A stretch of 5,768 bases of DNA from Acidimicrobiales bacterium. Its GTDB lineage: Bacteria > Actinomycetota > Acidimicrobiia > Acidimicrobiales > SZUA-35. Below, piece after piece: positions 1 to 5,248 of the stretch. Position 1 is the first letter of the stretch; the number at the start of each line of letters is the position of its first letter. Both the position numbers and the translations under genes were made by a program. Location of the stretch: positions 1 through 5,768 of the forward strand of contig JABDJU010000130.1 of NCBI GenBank assembly GCA_013003325.1. The letters run 5' to 3'. The notes under the pieces are model-generated. The model saw only the letters and a list, made by a program, of their open reading frames with translations. It searched no databases and had not been told where the DNA came from.

Positions 1-55
1 CATCTACACACTGCAACTGTCAACCCAAGAGCATCACGAAGAAAGAAGACAAGAC

Positions 56-295
56 GTGAGCGACAACACAAACTTTGAACGATTCACCAAATGTGCCGTG
101 GAGGTGCTGTCGGTCGAAGCATCGGCGGTGACCAAAGAAGCCCGCTTCGCCGAAGATCTCGACGCCGACAGCCTCGATCTCGTCGAACTCGTCATGGCCC
201 TCGAGGAAGAGTTCGACGTGTCGGTGGAGGAAGAAGAACTCGAAGGCGTCGAGACCGTAGGTGGTGCCTACGACCTCATCGTGGCGAAGCTGTAG
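56..295 (+). CDS. acpP: Acyl carrier protein
   Basis: This 79-residue acidic protein carries growing acyl chains on a 4'-phosphopantetheine arm for type II fatty acid synthesis in the cytoplasm. The attachment site is Ser39 in the motif DADSLDLVEL, the canonical DSL context at the start of helix II, and it is followed by the acidic helix MALEEEFDV that docks on partner enzymes. The length matches the family (about 77-80). The GTG start gives a normal ACP N-terminus. The only upstream ribosome-binding signal is a weak purine-rich stretch (about 39-48), and the frame stays open to the window edge, so the start is probable rather than certain. It lies 5 nt upstream of a ketosynthase and is probably co-transcribed with it and the following dehydratase. 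Whether it serves housekeeping or specialised lipid synthesis cannot be told from the protein alone. Confidence 0.95.
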   Translation: MSDNTNFERFTKCAVEVLSVEASAVTKEARFAEDLDADSLDLVELVMALEEEFDVSVEEEELEGVETVGGAYDLIVAKL

Positions 296-300
296 TCGCC

Positions 301-1470
301 ATGCGCCGGGTAGCGATCACCGGTCTCGGGGTCGTCGGGCCCTGCGGCACCGGGCGCGAGGCGTTCTGGGCTGGCCTGATCGGGCCGGCACCGGACGACG
401 AGCGCCGCGTCCACGACTGGGACCCGACCCCGTACTTCCCAAACCCCAAAGAAGCCCGCCGCGCCGATCGGTTCACCCAGTTCGCCATCGCTGCAGCCGC
501 TGAAGCGGCTGAGACCGCTGGCGCACTCAACGCCGATCCAGGACGCATCGGCACGCTGATCGGCACGGGCATAGGCGGGATCGGCACCAACGAGGAACAG
601 ATCGTCATTCAGCACGTCAAGGGGTCGCGACGGGTTTCACCGTTCCTGGTCCCGATGATGATGCCCAACGCAGCCGCAGCCGCCGTGTCGATGCGCCACG
701 GATTCCAGGGACCGTGCGAGGCCACCGTGACCGCATGTGCCGCCGGCACCCACAGCATCGGCAATGCGATGCGCATGGTCGCCGACGGACGGTGCGACGT
801 CGTCTTCGCCGGCGGATCAGAAGCGGCGTTCACGCCGACCGCCCTCGCCGGCTTCGGCAACATGACAGCTCTTTCGACCAGAGGGATCTCGGTCCCCTTC
901 GACGCTCGACGCGACGGTTTCATGATGGGTGAAGGTGCGGCGGTGCTGGTGCTCGAAGAGTGGGATCGCGCAGTGCAACGGGGAGCCACGATCATCGGTG
1001 AGATGCTGGGAGCGGCGAGCACCGCTGATGCCCACCACATCACCGCCCCGGCCCCGGGCGGCAGCGGCGCGGTCCGTTCGATGGAACTCGCCATGGAAGA
1101 TGCCGGTTTGGGCCCTGGCGACATCGTGCATATCAACGCCCACGGCACGTCGACTCCGCTCAATGATGCCGCCGAAGCGCACGCGATGGCCAAGGTCTTC
1201 GGCGAACCGGGACCGATCGTCACGAGCACCAAGGGGATCACGGGGCATGCCCTCGGCGCCGCCGGCGCCCTCGAGGCGGCTGCGGTCGTTCTCGCCATCG
1301 AACACGAGCTGATTCCCCAGACCGCCGGATACGAACAGCCTGACCCCGAACTGCCGAGCATCGATCTGGTGGTCGGTGAGCCGCGGTCGTGGACCCCTGG
1401 ACCGTCGATGTCAAATAGCTTCGGCTTCGGCGGACACAACGGCACGATCATCATCGGCCCGGGTCAGTAG
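301..1470 (+). CDS. fabF: Beta-ketoacyl-ACP synthase II (FabF/KasA-like)
   Basis: This 389-residue condensing enzyme should elongate acyl-ACP by decarboxylative Claisen condensation with malonyl-ACP. The N-terminus MRRVAITGLGVVGP is the classic thiolase-fold opening and fixes the ATG start, 5 nt after the acpP stop. The active site is complete: nucleophile Cys146 in TVTACAAGTH, His281 in NAHGTSTP, Lys311 in STKGITGHALGAAG with the second His at 316, and the C-terminal SNSFGFGGHN loop, which resembles mycobacterial KasA. Compared with E. coli FabF, recalled from memory, about 14 residues are missing between Trp23 and Asp66. The usual G-x-SGI segment is absent there, which explains the short total length (about 410 is typical). 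All catalytic residues survive, so it should be active. Neighbouring acpP and fabZ support a fatty-acid role. A KAS of a secondary lipid pathway is the main alternative. Confidence 0.93.
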   Translation: MRRVAITGLGVVGPCGTGREAFWAGLIGPAPDDERRVHDWDPTPYFPNPKEARRADRFTQFAIAAAAEAAETAGALNADPGRIGTLIGTGIGGIGTNEEQIVIQHVKGSRRVSPFLVPMMMPNAAAAAVSMRHGFQGPCEATVTACAAGTHSIGNAMRMVADGRCDVVFAGGSEAAFTPTALAGFGNMTALSTRGISVPFDARRDGFMMGEGAAVLVLEEWDRAVQRGATIIGEMLGAASTADAHHITAPAPGGSGAVRSMELAMEDAGLGPGDIVHINAHGTSTPLNDAAEAHAMAKVFGEPGPIVTSTKGITGHALGAAGALEAAAVVLAIEHELIPQTAGYEQPDPELPSIDLVVGEPRSWTPGPSMSNSFGFGGHNGTIIIGPGQ

Positions 1471-1892
1471 TGTCCGAGCTGCCCGCACCGATCGACCTGC
1501 TCCCCCACCGACCGCCGTTCCTCTTCGTAGACGAACTCACCGAGCTCACCCCGGGCGAGCGGGTACGGGGCCTGTGGCGTCTGAGCGGTGATGAATGGTT
1601 CTTCCCCGGGCACTTTCCCGAGCGCCCCGTAGTGCCGGGTGTGCTTCAGGTGGAGGCCCTGGCTCAGACCGGAGCGTGCGCGGTTCTGGCCGAGGAACGA
1701 TTCGCGGGAAAGATCCCCTACCTCGCCGGCGTGAGCGGAGCGAAGTTCCGACGCCCGGTCGAGCCCGGCGACACGCTGGAGTTGGAGGTGACCTTCGGTC
1801 GACTGTCGGCCCGGGGCGGCAAGGGTACCGGGACGGCAACGGTCGACGGTGTGGTCACCTGCGCCGCCGAGCTGATGGTCGTGCTGGGCTGA
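1470..1892 (+). CDS. fabZ: 3-hydroxyacyl-ACP dehydratase, FabZ type
   Basis: This 140-residue hot-dog-fold enzyme should dehydrate (3R)-hydroxyacyl-ACP to trans-2-enoyl-ACP in the elongation cycle. The N-terminal LLPHRPPFLFVDE is the FabZ signature. The catalytic pair is visible as His48 in FPGHFPERPVVPG and Glu62 in GVLQVEALAQ, the family's normal spacing. The C-terminal part contains the conserved AKFRRPVEPGDTLELEV strand. Length is typical (about 140-150). The GTG start shares its G with the TAG stop of the ketosynthase (TAGTG), and no Shine-Dalgarno sequence precedes it, so translation probably depends on coupling. It could act with either housekeeping or specialised acyl-ACPs. No reductase (FabG or FabI) is present in the window, so the other half of the cycle must lie elsewhere. 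Confidence 0.93.
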   Translation: MSELPAPIDLLPHRPPFLFVDELTELTPGERVRGLWRLSGDEWFFPGHFPERPVVPGVLQVEALAQTGACAVLAEERFAGKIPYLAGVSGAKFRRPVEPGDTLELEVTFGRLSARGGKGTGTATVDGVVTCAAELMVVLG

Positions 1893-1898
1893 CCCGTC

Positions 1899-1910
1899 CC
1901 GTTGGAACGG
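1899..1910. repeat. 12-bp perfect palindrome upstream of glbO
   Basis: The sequence CCGTTGGAACGG reads the same on both strands. It lies in the 37-nt gap after fabZ, centred about 25 nt before the haemoglobin start and roughly where a -35 element would sit. As RNA it allows only a 4-bp stem with a 4-nt loop, too weak for a terminator, so a protein-binding operator is the better guess. Chance occurrence is possible. Confidence 0.3.
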
Positions 1911-1917
1911 CGCTGCC

Positions 1918-1923
1918 TACACT
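1918..1923 (+). promoter_or_regulatory. Candidate -10 element of a leaderless glbO promoter
   Basis: TACACT fits the actinobacterial -10 pattern TANNNT and ends 6 nt before the GTG start at 1930. That would put the transcription start at or next to the first base of the start codon. No Shine-Dalgarno sequence is seen before that GTG, which agrees with a leaderless mRNA. No convincing -35 element is found at 16-18 nt spacing, which is common for this promoter class. Confidence 0.5.
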
Positions 1924-1929
1924 GACCAC

Positions 1930-2355
1930 GTGGCTGACACGGTGCCGATCTCGGTCTACGATGCAGTCGGCGGCAAGGCCTTCTTCCTGGCCCTGGTCGA
2001 TGAGTTCTACGACAGGGTGGAGAGCGACGATGTGCTTCGCCCGATGTATCCCGCTGACCTGTCCGAGTCTCGCCGTACCACCGCAGGCTTCCTGGCTCAG
2101 TACTGGGGAGGTCCGCCCGAGTACAGCCGCGAGCGCGGCCACCCCCGGTTGCGCATGCGGCACGCTCACCTCGCGATCGGTCAGAGGGAACGAGATCACT
2201 GGCTCGGCCACATGCTGGCGGCCGTCTCGGCGACCGTCACCGACCGGCAGGCTCCGGAGGCGGTCGAACAGGCAATGGCCAACTACTTCGATCACGCCAG
2301 CACCGCGATGATCAACACGCCGATGATCAACGCGGCGGCGCCGATGTCGGAATGA
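1930..2355 (+). CDS. glbO: Group II truncated haemoglobin (trHbO)
   Basis: This 141-residue haem protein of the 2-on-2 globin fold binds O2, NO and related ligands; family members are linked to oxygen handling and to detoxifying reactive nitrogen or peroxide species. It aligns almost colinearly with M. tuberculosis GlbO: SVYDAVGG at residues 8-15, Tyr27 (B10) in EFYDRV, Tyr40 (CD1) in LRPMYP, QYWGGPPEYS, RGHPRLRMRHA with proximal His78 (F8), and Trp91 (G8) in RDHWL. All haem-pocket landmarks are therefore present. Two oddities are His-Leu at 80-81, where the recalled relative has Pro-Phe, and a tail of about 12 residues in which MIN recurs (MINTPMIN). The GTG start follows a -10 box at leaderless spacing. 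The last codons overlap the -35 box of the sigma promoter, which hints at shared stress physiology but does not prove co-regulation. Confidence 0.93.
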   Translation: MADTVPISVYDAVGGKAFFLALVDEFYDRVESDDVLRPMYPADLSESRRTTAGFLAQYWGGPPEYSRERGHPRLRMRHAHLAIGQRERDHWLGHMLAAVSATVTDRQAPEAVEQAMANYFDHASTAMINTPMINAAAPMSE

Positions 2356-2374
2356 TCGGGCCCACTAGAAGGTT
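2349..2374 (+). promoter_or_regulatory. SigR/SigH-type promoter (GGAAT-N18-GTT)
   Basis: A -35 core GGAAT (2349-2353) and a -10 core GTT (2372-2374) are separated by exactly 18 nt. This matches the recalled consensus of Streptomyces SigR and mycobacterial SigH promoters, GGAA(T/C)-N18-GTT. It directly precedes a gene for a sigma factor of that family, so autoregulation is the natural reading. Transcription would begin near 2380-2383. The -35 box overlaps the glbO stop codon. Confidence 0.65.
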
Positions 2375-2381
2375 CACCATC

Positions 2382-2387
2382 AGGTGG
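2382..2387 (+). promoter_or_regulatory. Shine-Dalgarno sequence selecting the sigma factor start
   Basis: AGGTGG lies 8 nt before the ATG at 2396, ideal spacing. A competing in-frame GTG at 2384 sits inside this motif and has only AGAAGG (2367-2372) at 11 nt; that box would be upstream of the predicted transcript start. The site therefore favours ATG 2396. Confidence 0.55.
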
Positions 2388-2395
2388 TCGTCGTC

Positions 2396-2974
2396 ATGAC
2401 ATCGCGCCGGGACAGGCCCGACATCAGCACCGCAGCAGACAGCTCGGTCGGGCCTGAGCGGTTTGCCCGGTATGTCCAGCCACACATCCCGCTGCTTTTC
2501 GCAACCGCCCACACGTTGACCCGCAATCCGGTCGACGCGGAAGATCTCGTGCAGGAGACCCTCCTGAGGGCCTACCGCGCCATCGACCGATTCGATGGCG
2601 CATACCCGAAGGCGTGGCTGCTGACAATCCTGCGCAATACCAACATCAACCGGGCACAGAAGAAGAGGCCCTACCTCTTCGACGATCCCGATGACCCCGC
2701 CGCAGAGGTTCCCGACACCGTCACCCCCGAAGATCTGATCGTCGACCCGGTTTTCGATCATGCGGTGCAGGCCGCCCTCGACGACCTTCCGCCGAACTTT
2801 CGGTCGGTGATCGACCTCGTCGACGTGAACGGCCTCTCCTACGCCGAAGCGGCCGACCTGCTCGACATTCCAGTGGGAACCGTGATGAGCCGACTGCATA
2901 GAGGACGCCGGCGAATCCGCTCCCGCCTGTCACCCGAAACGCTGAACAACCGCCCACAGGAGAAACCTCGATGA
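2396..2974 (+). CDS. sigR: ECF RNA polymerase sigma factor, SigR/SigH-like
   Basis: This 192-residue group IV sigma factor should direct RNA polymerase to thiol and oxidative stress genes. Region 2 spans about residues 25-92 and includes LTRNPVDAEDLVQETLLRAY and AWLLTILRNTNINRAQKK. Region 4 spans about 122-178, with LDDLPPNFRSV, the helix-turn-helix NGLSYAEAADLLDIPVGTV and the tail MSRLHRGRRRIR. The TRNPxDAEDL and GTVMSRLHRGRR strings are very close to M. tuberculosis SigH as recalled. There is no C-terminal extra domain. The ATG at 2396 is preferred over GTG 2384 (four residues longer) because AGGTGG lies 8 nt before it. The stop overlaps the anti-sigma start (ATGA). A matching promoter upstream predicts a positive autoregulatory loop held off by the anti-sigma factor. 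Assignment to the SigR group rather than another ECF group rests on motif similarity, partner and promoter. Confidence 0.9.
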   Translation: MTSRRDRPDISTAADSSVGPERFARYVQPHIPLLFATAHTLTRNPVDAEDLVQETLLRAYRAIDRFDGAYPKAWLLTILRNTNINRAQKKRPYLFDDPDDPAAEVPDTVTPEDLIVDPVFDHAVQAALDDLPPNFRSVIDLVDVNGLSYAEAADLLDIPVGTVMSRLHRGRRRIRSRLSPETLNNRPQEKPR

Positions 2975-3252
2975 TGACCCTGATCAGCGATGTGATGAAC
3001 CGTCTCATGGGCCGGCTCACGTGCCGGGAAACCCTGGAGCTTCTACAGCAGCACCTCGACGGGGAACTCCCCGCAGACCAGACTCGCCGCGTGGCCGAAC
3101 ATCTCGACCATTGCCGGCTGTGCAACGCGGAATCTGACATCTATGAGCAGATCAAACAGGCCATCATGACCTCCGGCGTTGCCGATCCTGATGTGGTACA
3201 GCGACTGGAACGCTTCGGCGAAAGGGTCGGCAACGGGGAGATTGTCGATTAA
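2971..3252 (+). CDS. rsrA: ZAS-type anti-sigma factor (RsrA/RshA-like)
   Basis: This 93-residue soluble protein should bind and silence the sigma factor encoded just upstream. The zinc-binding anti-sigma motif H-x3-C-x2-C is visible as His44, Cys48 and Cys51 in HLDHCRLC, with an upstream Cys18 in LTCRETLELL. These are equivalent to the Cys, His, Cys and Cys zinc ligands of Streptomyces RsrA, in which oxidation forms a disulfide, ejects zinc and frees SigR. No other cysteine is present, so the set is the minimal redox switch. No transmembrane segment is seen, which fits a cytoplasmic thiol sensor. The ATG at 2971 overlaps the sigma stop by 4 nt and has AGGAG (2958-2962) at 8 nt; ATG 2974 is possible but worse placed. 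The C-terminal half (about 55-93) is helical-looking and unremarkable. Redox sensing is inferred from the ligand set, not shown. Confidence 0.88.
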   Translation: MMTLISDVMNRLMGRLTCRETLELLQQHLDGELPADQTRRVAEHLDHCRLCNAESDIYEQIKQAIMTSGVADPDVVQRLERFGERVGNGEIVD

Positions 3253-3255
3253 GGT
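3250..3255 (+). promoter_or_regulatory. Possible -10 element for the leuA leader transcript
   Basis: TAAGGT fits TANNNT and ends 7 nt before the leader ATG at 3263, as in the glbO promoter, so a leaderless start is possible. The same bases are part of AAGGTGG (3251-3257), which would instead be a good Shine-Dalgarno sequence at 5 nt if transcription starts further upstream. The two readings compete, and no clear -35 element settles it. Confidence 0.3.
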
Positions 3256-3262
3256 GGACAGT

Positions 3263-3358
3263 ATGCAGTCGATGAGCCCCACCTTCGGTGCCGGTCGCTC
3301 CCTGCTTGTCGCGTCCTCGCTCGGACTCGAGCTTCGACTTCTGTGCCCGGCCGTCTGA
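3263..3358 (+). CDS. leuL: Leucine-rich leader peptide of leuA
   Basis: This short reading frame encodes 31 residues, seven of them leucine. Five of these fall in eight residues at 20-27 (LGLELRLL), just before the C-terminal CPAV and the TGA stop. Such a Leu-codon cluster shortly upstream of leuA is the signature of a leader peptide whose translation reports charged tRNA-Leu. Three of the seven Leu codons are CTT, which should be uncommon in this G/C-ending genome and would sharpen sensitivity. The ATG at 3263 has AAGGTGG at 5 nt; the in-frame ATG at 3272 is 14 nt from it and would give 28 residues. The end of the Leu cluster lies within one arm of a predicted long RNA stem (3339-3347). The product is not expected to have a function of its own. 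A chance short frame is the alternative. Confidence 0.72.
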   Translation: MQSMSPTFGAGRSLLVASSLGLELRLLCPAV

Positions 3359-3427
3359 CACGACGCGTCGGGACAACTTGACCACTCTGCGAAGCGCCCC
3401 GAACCGCGCTCAAGTCCAGGCACAGAA
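3339..3427 (+). promoter_or_regulatory. leuA RNA leader: nested stems and possible pseudoknot (LEU-element-like)
   Basis: Several pairings can be drawn by eye between the Leu codons and the leuA ribosome-binding region. P1 is a perfect 9-bp pairing, TTCTGTGCC (3339-3347) with GGCACAGAA (3419-3427). Nested inside is P2, GGA plus CTTGA (3371-3373, 3377-3381) with TCAAG-TCC (3410-3417), having a 3-nt bulge. TCGGG (3368-3372) can also pair with CCCGA (3398-3402). That pairing crosses P2 and would make a pseudoknot, sharing bases 3371-3372 unless P2 is reduced to ACTTGA/TCAAGT. No U-rich tail follows, so control of translation initiation or Rho-dependent termination is likelier than an intrinsic attenuator. 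A conserved pseudoknot named the LEU element has been reported upstream of actinobacterial leuA; identity with it is inferred from position and topology only. Confidence 0.5.
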
Positions 3428-3451
3428 CTACGAAGGAATAGAAGAGAAACG

Positions 3452-5143
3452 ATGACTACCCCACTGAACAACCGCCCCGGCGTGATGCCGATCCACAAAT
3501 ATCAACCGTTCCCACAGGTGGCGCTGCTCGACCGGACGTGGCCCGGTCGAGTGATCGACACCGCGCCGCTGTGGTGCAGTGTCGACCTGCGCGACGGAAA
3601 CCAGGCTCTTATCGAGCCGATGGACGCGGAGCGGAAGCTCATGATGTTCCAGCACCTCATCGAAGTCGGCTTCACCGAGATCGAGGTCGGATTCCCCGCT
3701 GCGTCCGATACCGACTTCGACTTCGTGCGCACGATCATCGAGCAAGACCTGATCCCGGACAACGTGACCATCCAGGTGTTGACCCAGGCCCGACCCGAGC
3801 TGATCAAGCGCACCTACGAGAGCCTCGTCGGCGCAAAGAACGCGATCGTCCACCTTTACAACAGCACCTCAACGGTGCAGCGACGGGTGGTGTTCGGCCT
3901 CGATGAGGACGGCATCGTCGATATCGCGGTCAAGGGTGCCCAGGAGTGCAAGAAGAACGAGGTGATGCTCGAAGGCACCAGCGTGCGGTACGAGTATTCG
4001 CCCGAGAGCTTCACCGGCACCGAGCTACCGTTCGCCAAACGTGTCTGTGAGGCGGTGCTCGATGTCTTCGAGGCAACGCCGGAGAACAAGGTGATCCTCA
4101 ACCTTCCGGCGACTGTCGAGATGAGCACCGCCAACGTGTACGGCGACATGATCGAATGGATGCACCGCAACCTCGACCGCCGCGACTCGGTGATCCTCAG
4201 CCTGCACCCGCACAACGATCGAGGCACCGGAGTCGCCGCTGCTGAATTCGGTGTGATGGCTGGTGCCGATCGGGTCGAGGGCACACTGTTCGGAAACGGC
4301 GAGCGCACCGGCAATGTCGACGTGGTCACCCTGGCCCTCAACCTGTTCAGTCAGGGCGTGGACCCCGAGCTCGACTTCACCCGCATCAATGAATCCCGCC
4401 GCGTCGCTGAACACTGCAACCAGCTGCCGGTTCATCCACGTCATCCCTACGTCGGCGATCTGGTGTACACCGCGTTCAGCGGCAGCCACCAGGATGCGAT
4501 CAAGAAGGGCTTCGAGGCGATGGAGGCCACGCAGCAAACGCTGTGGGAGGTTCCCTACCTGCCGATCGATCCCGTAGACGTCGGTCGCACGTACGAAGAC
4601 GTGATCCGTGTGAACAGCCAGTCCGGCAAGGGCGGGGTCGCCTACCTGCTGAAGACCGAACAGGAGCTCGATCTCCCCCGCCGGCTACAGATCGAGTTCA
4701 CCCGGGTGATCCAGCAGATCACCGACACCACCGGCAAGGAAGTCAGCGGCAACGAGATCTGGGAGACCTTCCGGGAGCACTACCTCTCGGTGGCCAAACC
4801 CTATGAGCTCGTCTCGTTCACCTCGTCCCAGAACATGGCCGGTCACGACCGAACCAAGATCCACGCCCTGATCCGGGTCGACGGAGCCGAGATCGAGATC
4901 GACGGTGAGGGCGCTGGTTCCGTCTCGGCCTTCGCTACGGCGGTCGCCGACCACACCGGCACGAAGATCCGAGTGCTCGACTACCACGAGCACGGGATCG
5001 GAGCTGGCACCGACGTGCAGGCCGTGAGCTACATGGAAATGCAGGTCGACGACTCCGAAATCTGGGGCGTGGGCATGCACACCGACATCACCACCGCATC
5101 CCTGCGAGCGATTCTCAGCGCCGTCAACCAAGTTCACGGCTAG
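3452..5143 (+). CDS. leuA: 2-isopropylmalate synthase
   Basis: This 563-residue enzyme condenses acetyl-CoA with 2-ketoisovalerate, the committed step of leucine synthesis. The N-terminal TIM barrel carries LRDGNQ (Arg47, Asp48), Glu185, the metal ligands His252 and His254 in LHPHNDRG, and His346 in SGSHQD. These line up with M. tuberculosis LeuA Arg80, Asp81, Glu218, His285, His287 and His379 at a constant offset of 33. NGERTGNVD (282-290) is also classic. A linker follows, then the C-terminal allosteric domain (about 455-563), with GEGAGSVSAFATAV and YHEHGIGAGTDVQAVSY, which binds leucine for feedback inhibition. The protein is the long actinobacterial/yeast-type form and lacks the repeat insertion known in some mycobacteria. 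The ATG at 3452 has AGAAGAG at 5 nt. The 199-nt upstream gap holds a leucine leader peptide and RNA fold, implying control by leucine at both enzyme and RNA levels. Confidence 0.97.
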   Translation: MTTPLNNRPGVMPIHKYQPFPQVALLDRTWPGRVIDTAPLWCSVDLRDGNQALIEPMDAERKLMMFQHLIEVGFTEIEVGFPAASDTDFDFVRTIIEQDLIPDNVTIQVLTQARPELIKRTYESLVGAKNAIVHLYNSTSTVQRRVVFGLDEDGIVDIAVKGAQECKKNEVMLEGTSVRYEYSPESFTGTELPFAKRVCEAVLDVFEATPENKVILNLPATVEMSTANVYGDMIEWMHRNLDRRDSVILSLHPHNDRGTGVAAAEFGVMAGADRVEGTLFGNGERTGNVDVVTLALNLFSQGVDPELDFTRINESRRVAEHCNQLPVHPRHPYVGDLVYTAFSGSHQDAIKKGFEAMEATQQTLWEVPYLPIDPVDVGRTYEDVIRVNSQSGKGGVAYLLKTEQELDLPRRLQIEFTRVIQQITDTTGKEVSGNEIWETFREHYLSVAKPYELVSFTSSQNMAGHDRTKIHALIRVDGAEIEIDGEGAGSVSAFATAVADHTGTKIRVLDYHEHGIGAGTDVQAVSYMEMQVDDSEIWGVGMHTDITTASLRAILSAVNQVHG

Positions 5144-5153
5144 GGCCGCTACA

Positions 5154-5191
5154 CCATCGATCGGCGATGGGGAAATGTCCTCATCGCCGAT
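5154..5191 (+). terminator. Hairpin terminator after leuA, without U-tract
   Basis: ATCGGCGATG (5160-5169) is perfectly repeated in inverted form as CATCGCCGAT (5182-5191). Inner bases extend the stem to 14 bp, including one G-U pair, with an AATG loop (5174-5177). It starts 17 nt after the leuA stop. No T-run follows, so it is an actinobacterial I-shaped type or an mRNA 3' stabiliser. A smaller 6-bp hairpin, CCATCG (5154-5159) with CGATGG (5165-5170), uses the same left arm and cannot coexist with it. Confidence 0.6.
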
Positions 5192-5210
5192 GTCCGCGAT
5201 GAGCCGCGTC

Positions 5211-5216
5211 TAGCCT
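5211..5216 (+). promoter_or_regulatory. Possible -10 element for the threonine-rich gene
   Basis: TAGCCT fits TANNNT and would place transcription start near 5223, downstream of the leuA hairpin and upstream of both candidate starts of the next gene. No -35 element is recognised. TANNNT is a loose pattern, so this is weak support. Confidence 0.2.
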
Positions 5217-5235
5217 TCTGCGAAAGGCGTAGCGT

Positions 5236-5240
5236 GGGAG
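5236..5240 (+). promoter_or_regulatory. Shine-Dalgarno sequence choosing ATG 5249
   Basis: GGGAG lies 8 nt before the ATG at 5249. An in-frame GTG at 5234, with AAAGG (5223-5227) at 6 nt, would add five residues. The ATG is preferred for codon type and spacing. Confidence 0.45.
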
Positions 5241-5248
5241 CTTCTGAA

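Noticed and set aside
91..300. 70-codon upstream extension of the ketosynthase inside acpP
   Set aside because: The extra residues are Arg-rich out-of-frame translation of acpP. The protein family starts at MRRVAITGLG, encoded from 301.
609..1454. 281-codon reading frame on the minus strand across the ketosynthase
   Set aside because: It mirrors the fabF codons, has no recognisable domain and is rich in Ala/Pro/Ser as expected of an antisense shadow in high-G+C DNA.
1902..1907. TTGGAA as the -35 element of the glbO promoter
   Set aside because: The spacer to TACACT is only 10 nt, too short for a sigma-70-type promoter. It is part of the palindrome instead.
2327..2899. 190-codon minus-strand frame opposite the sigma factor gene
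   Set aside because: The plus strand encodes a complete sigma factor with all conserved motifs; the antisense product resembles nothing known.
3251..3265. GGTGG sequence resembling part of a T-box before leuA
   Set aside because: There is no T-box core continuation or specifier stem, and it sits at the start of the leader. It is better read as a Shine-Dalgarno sequence or -10 overlap for the leader peptide.
3435..3460. GGAAT upstream of leuA as a second SigR-type -35 box
   Set aside because: No GTT occurs 18 nt downstream, and the position lies in the leuA ribosome-binding region.
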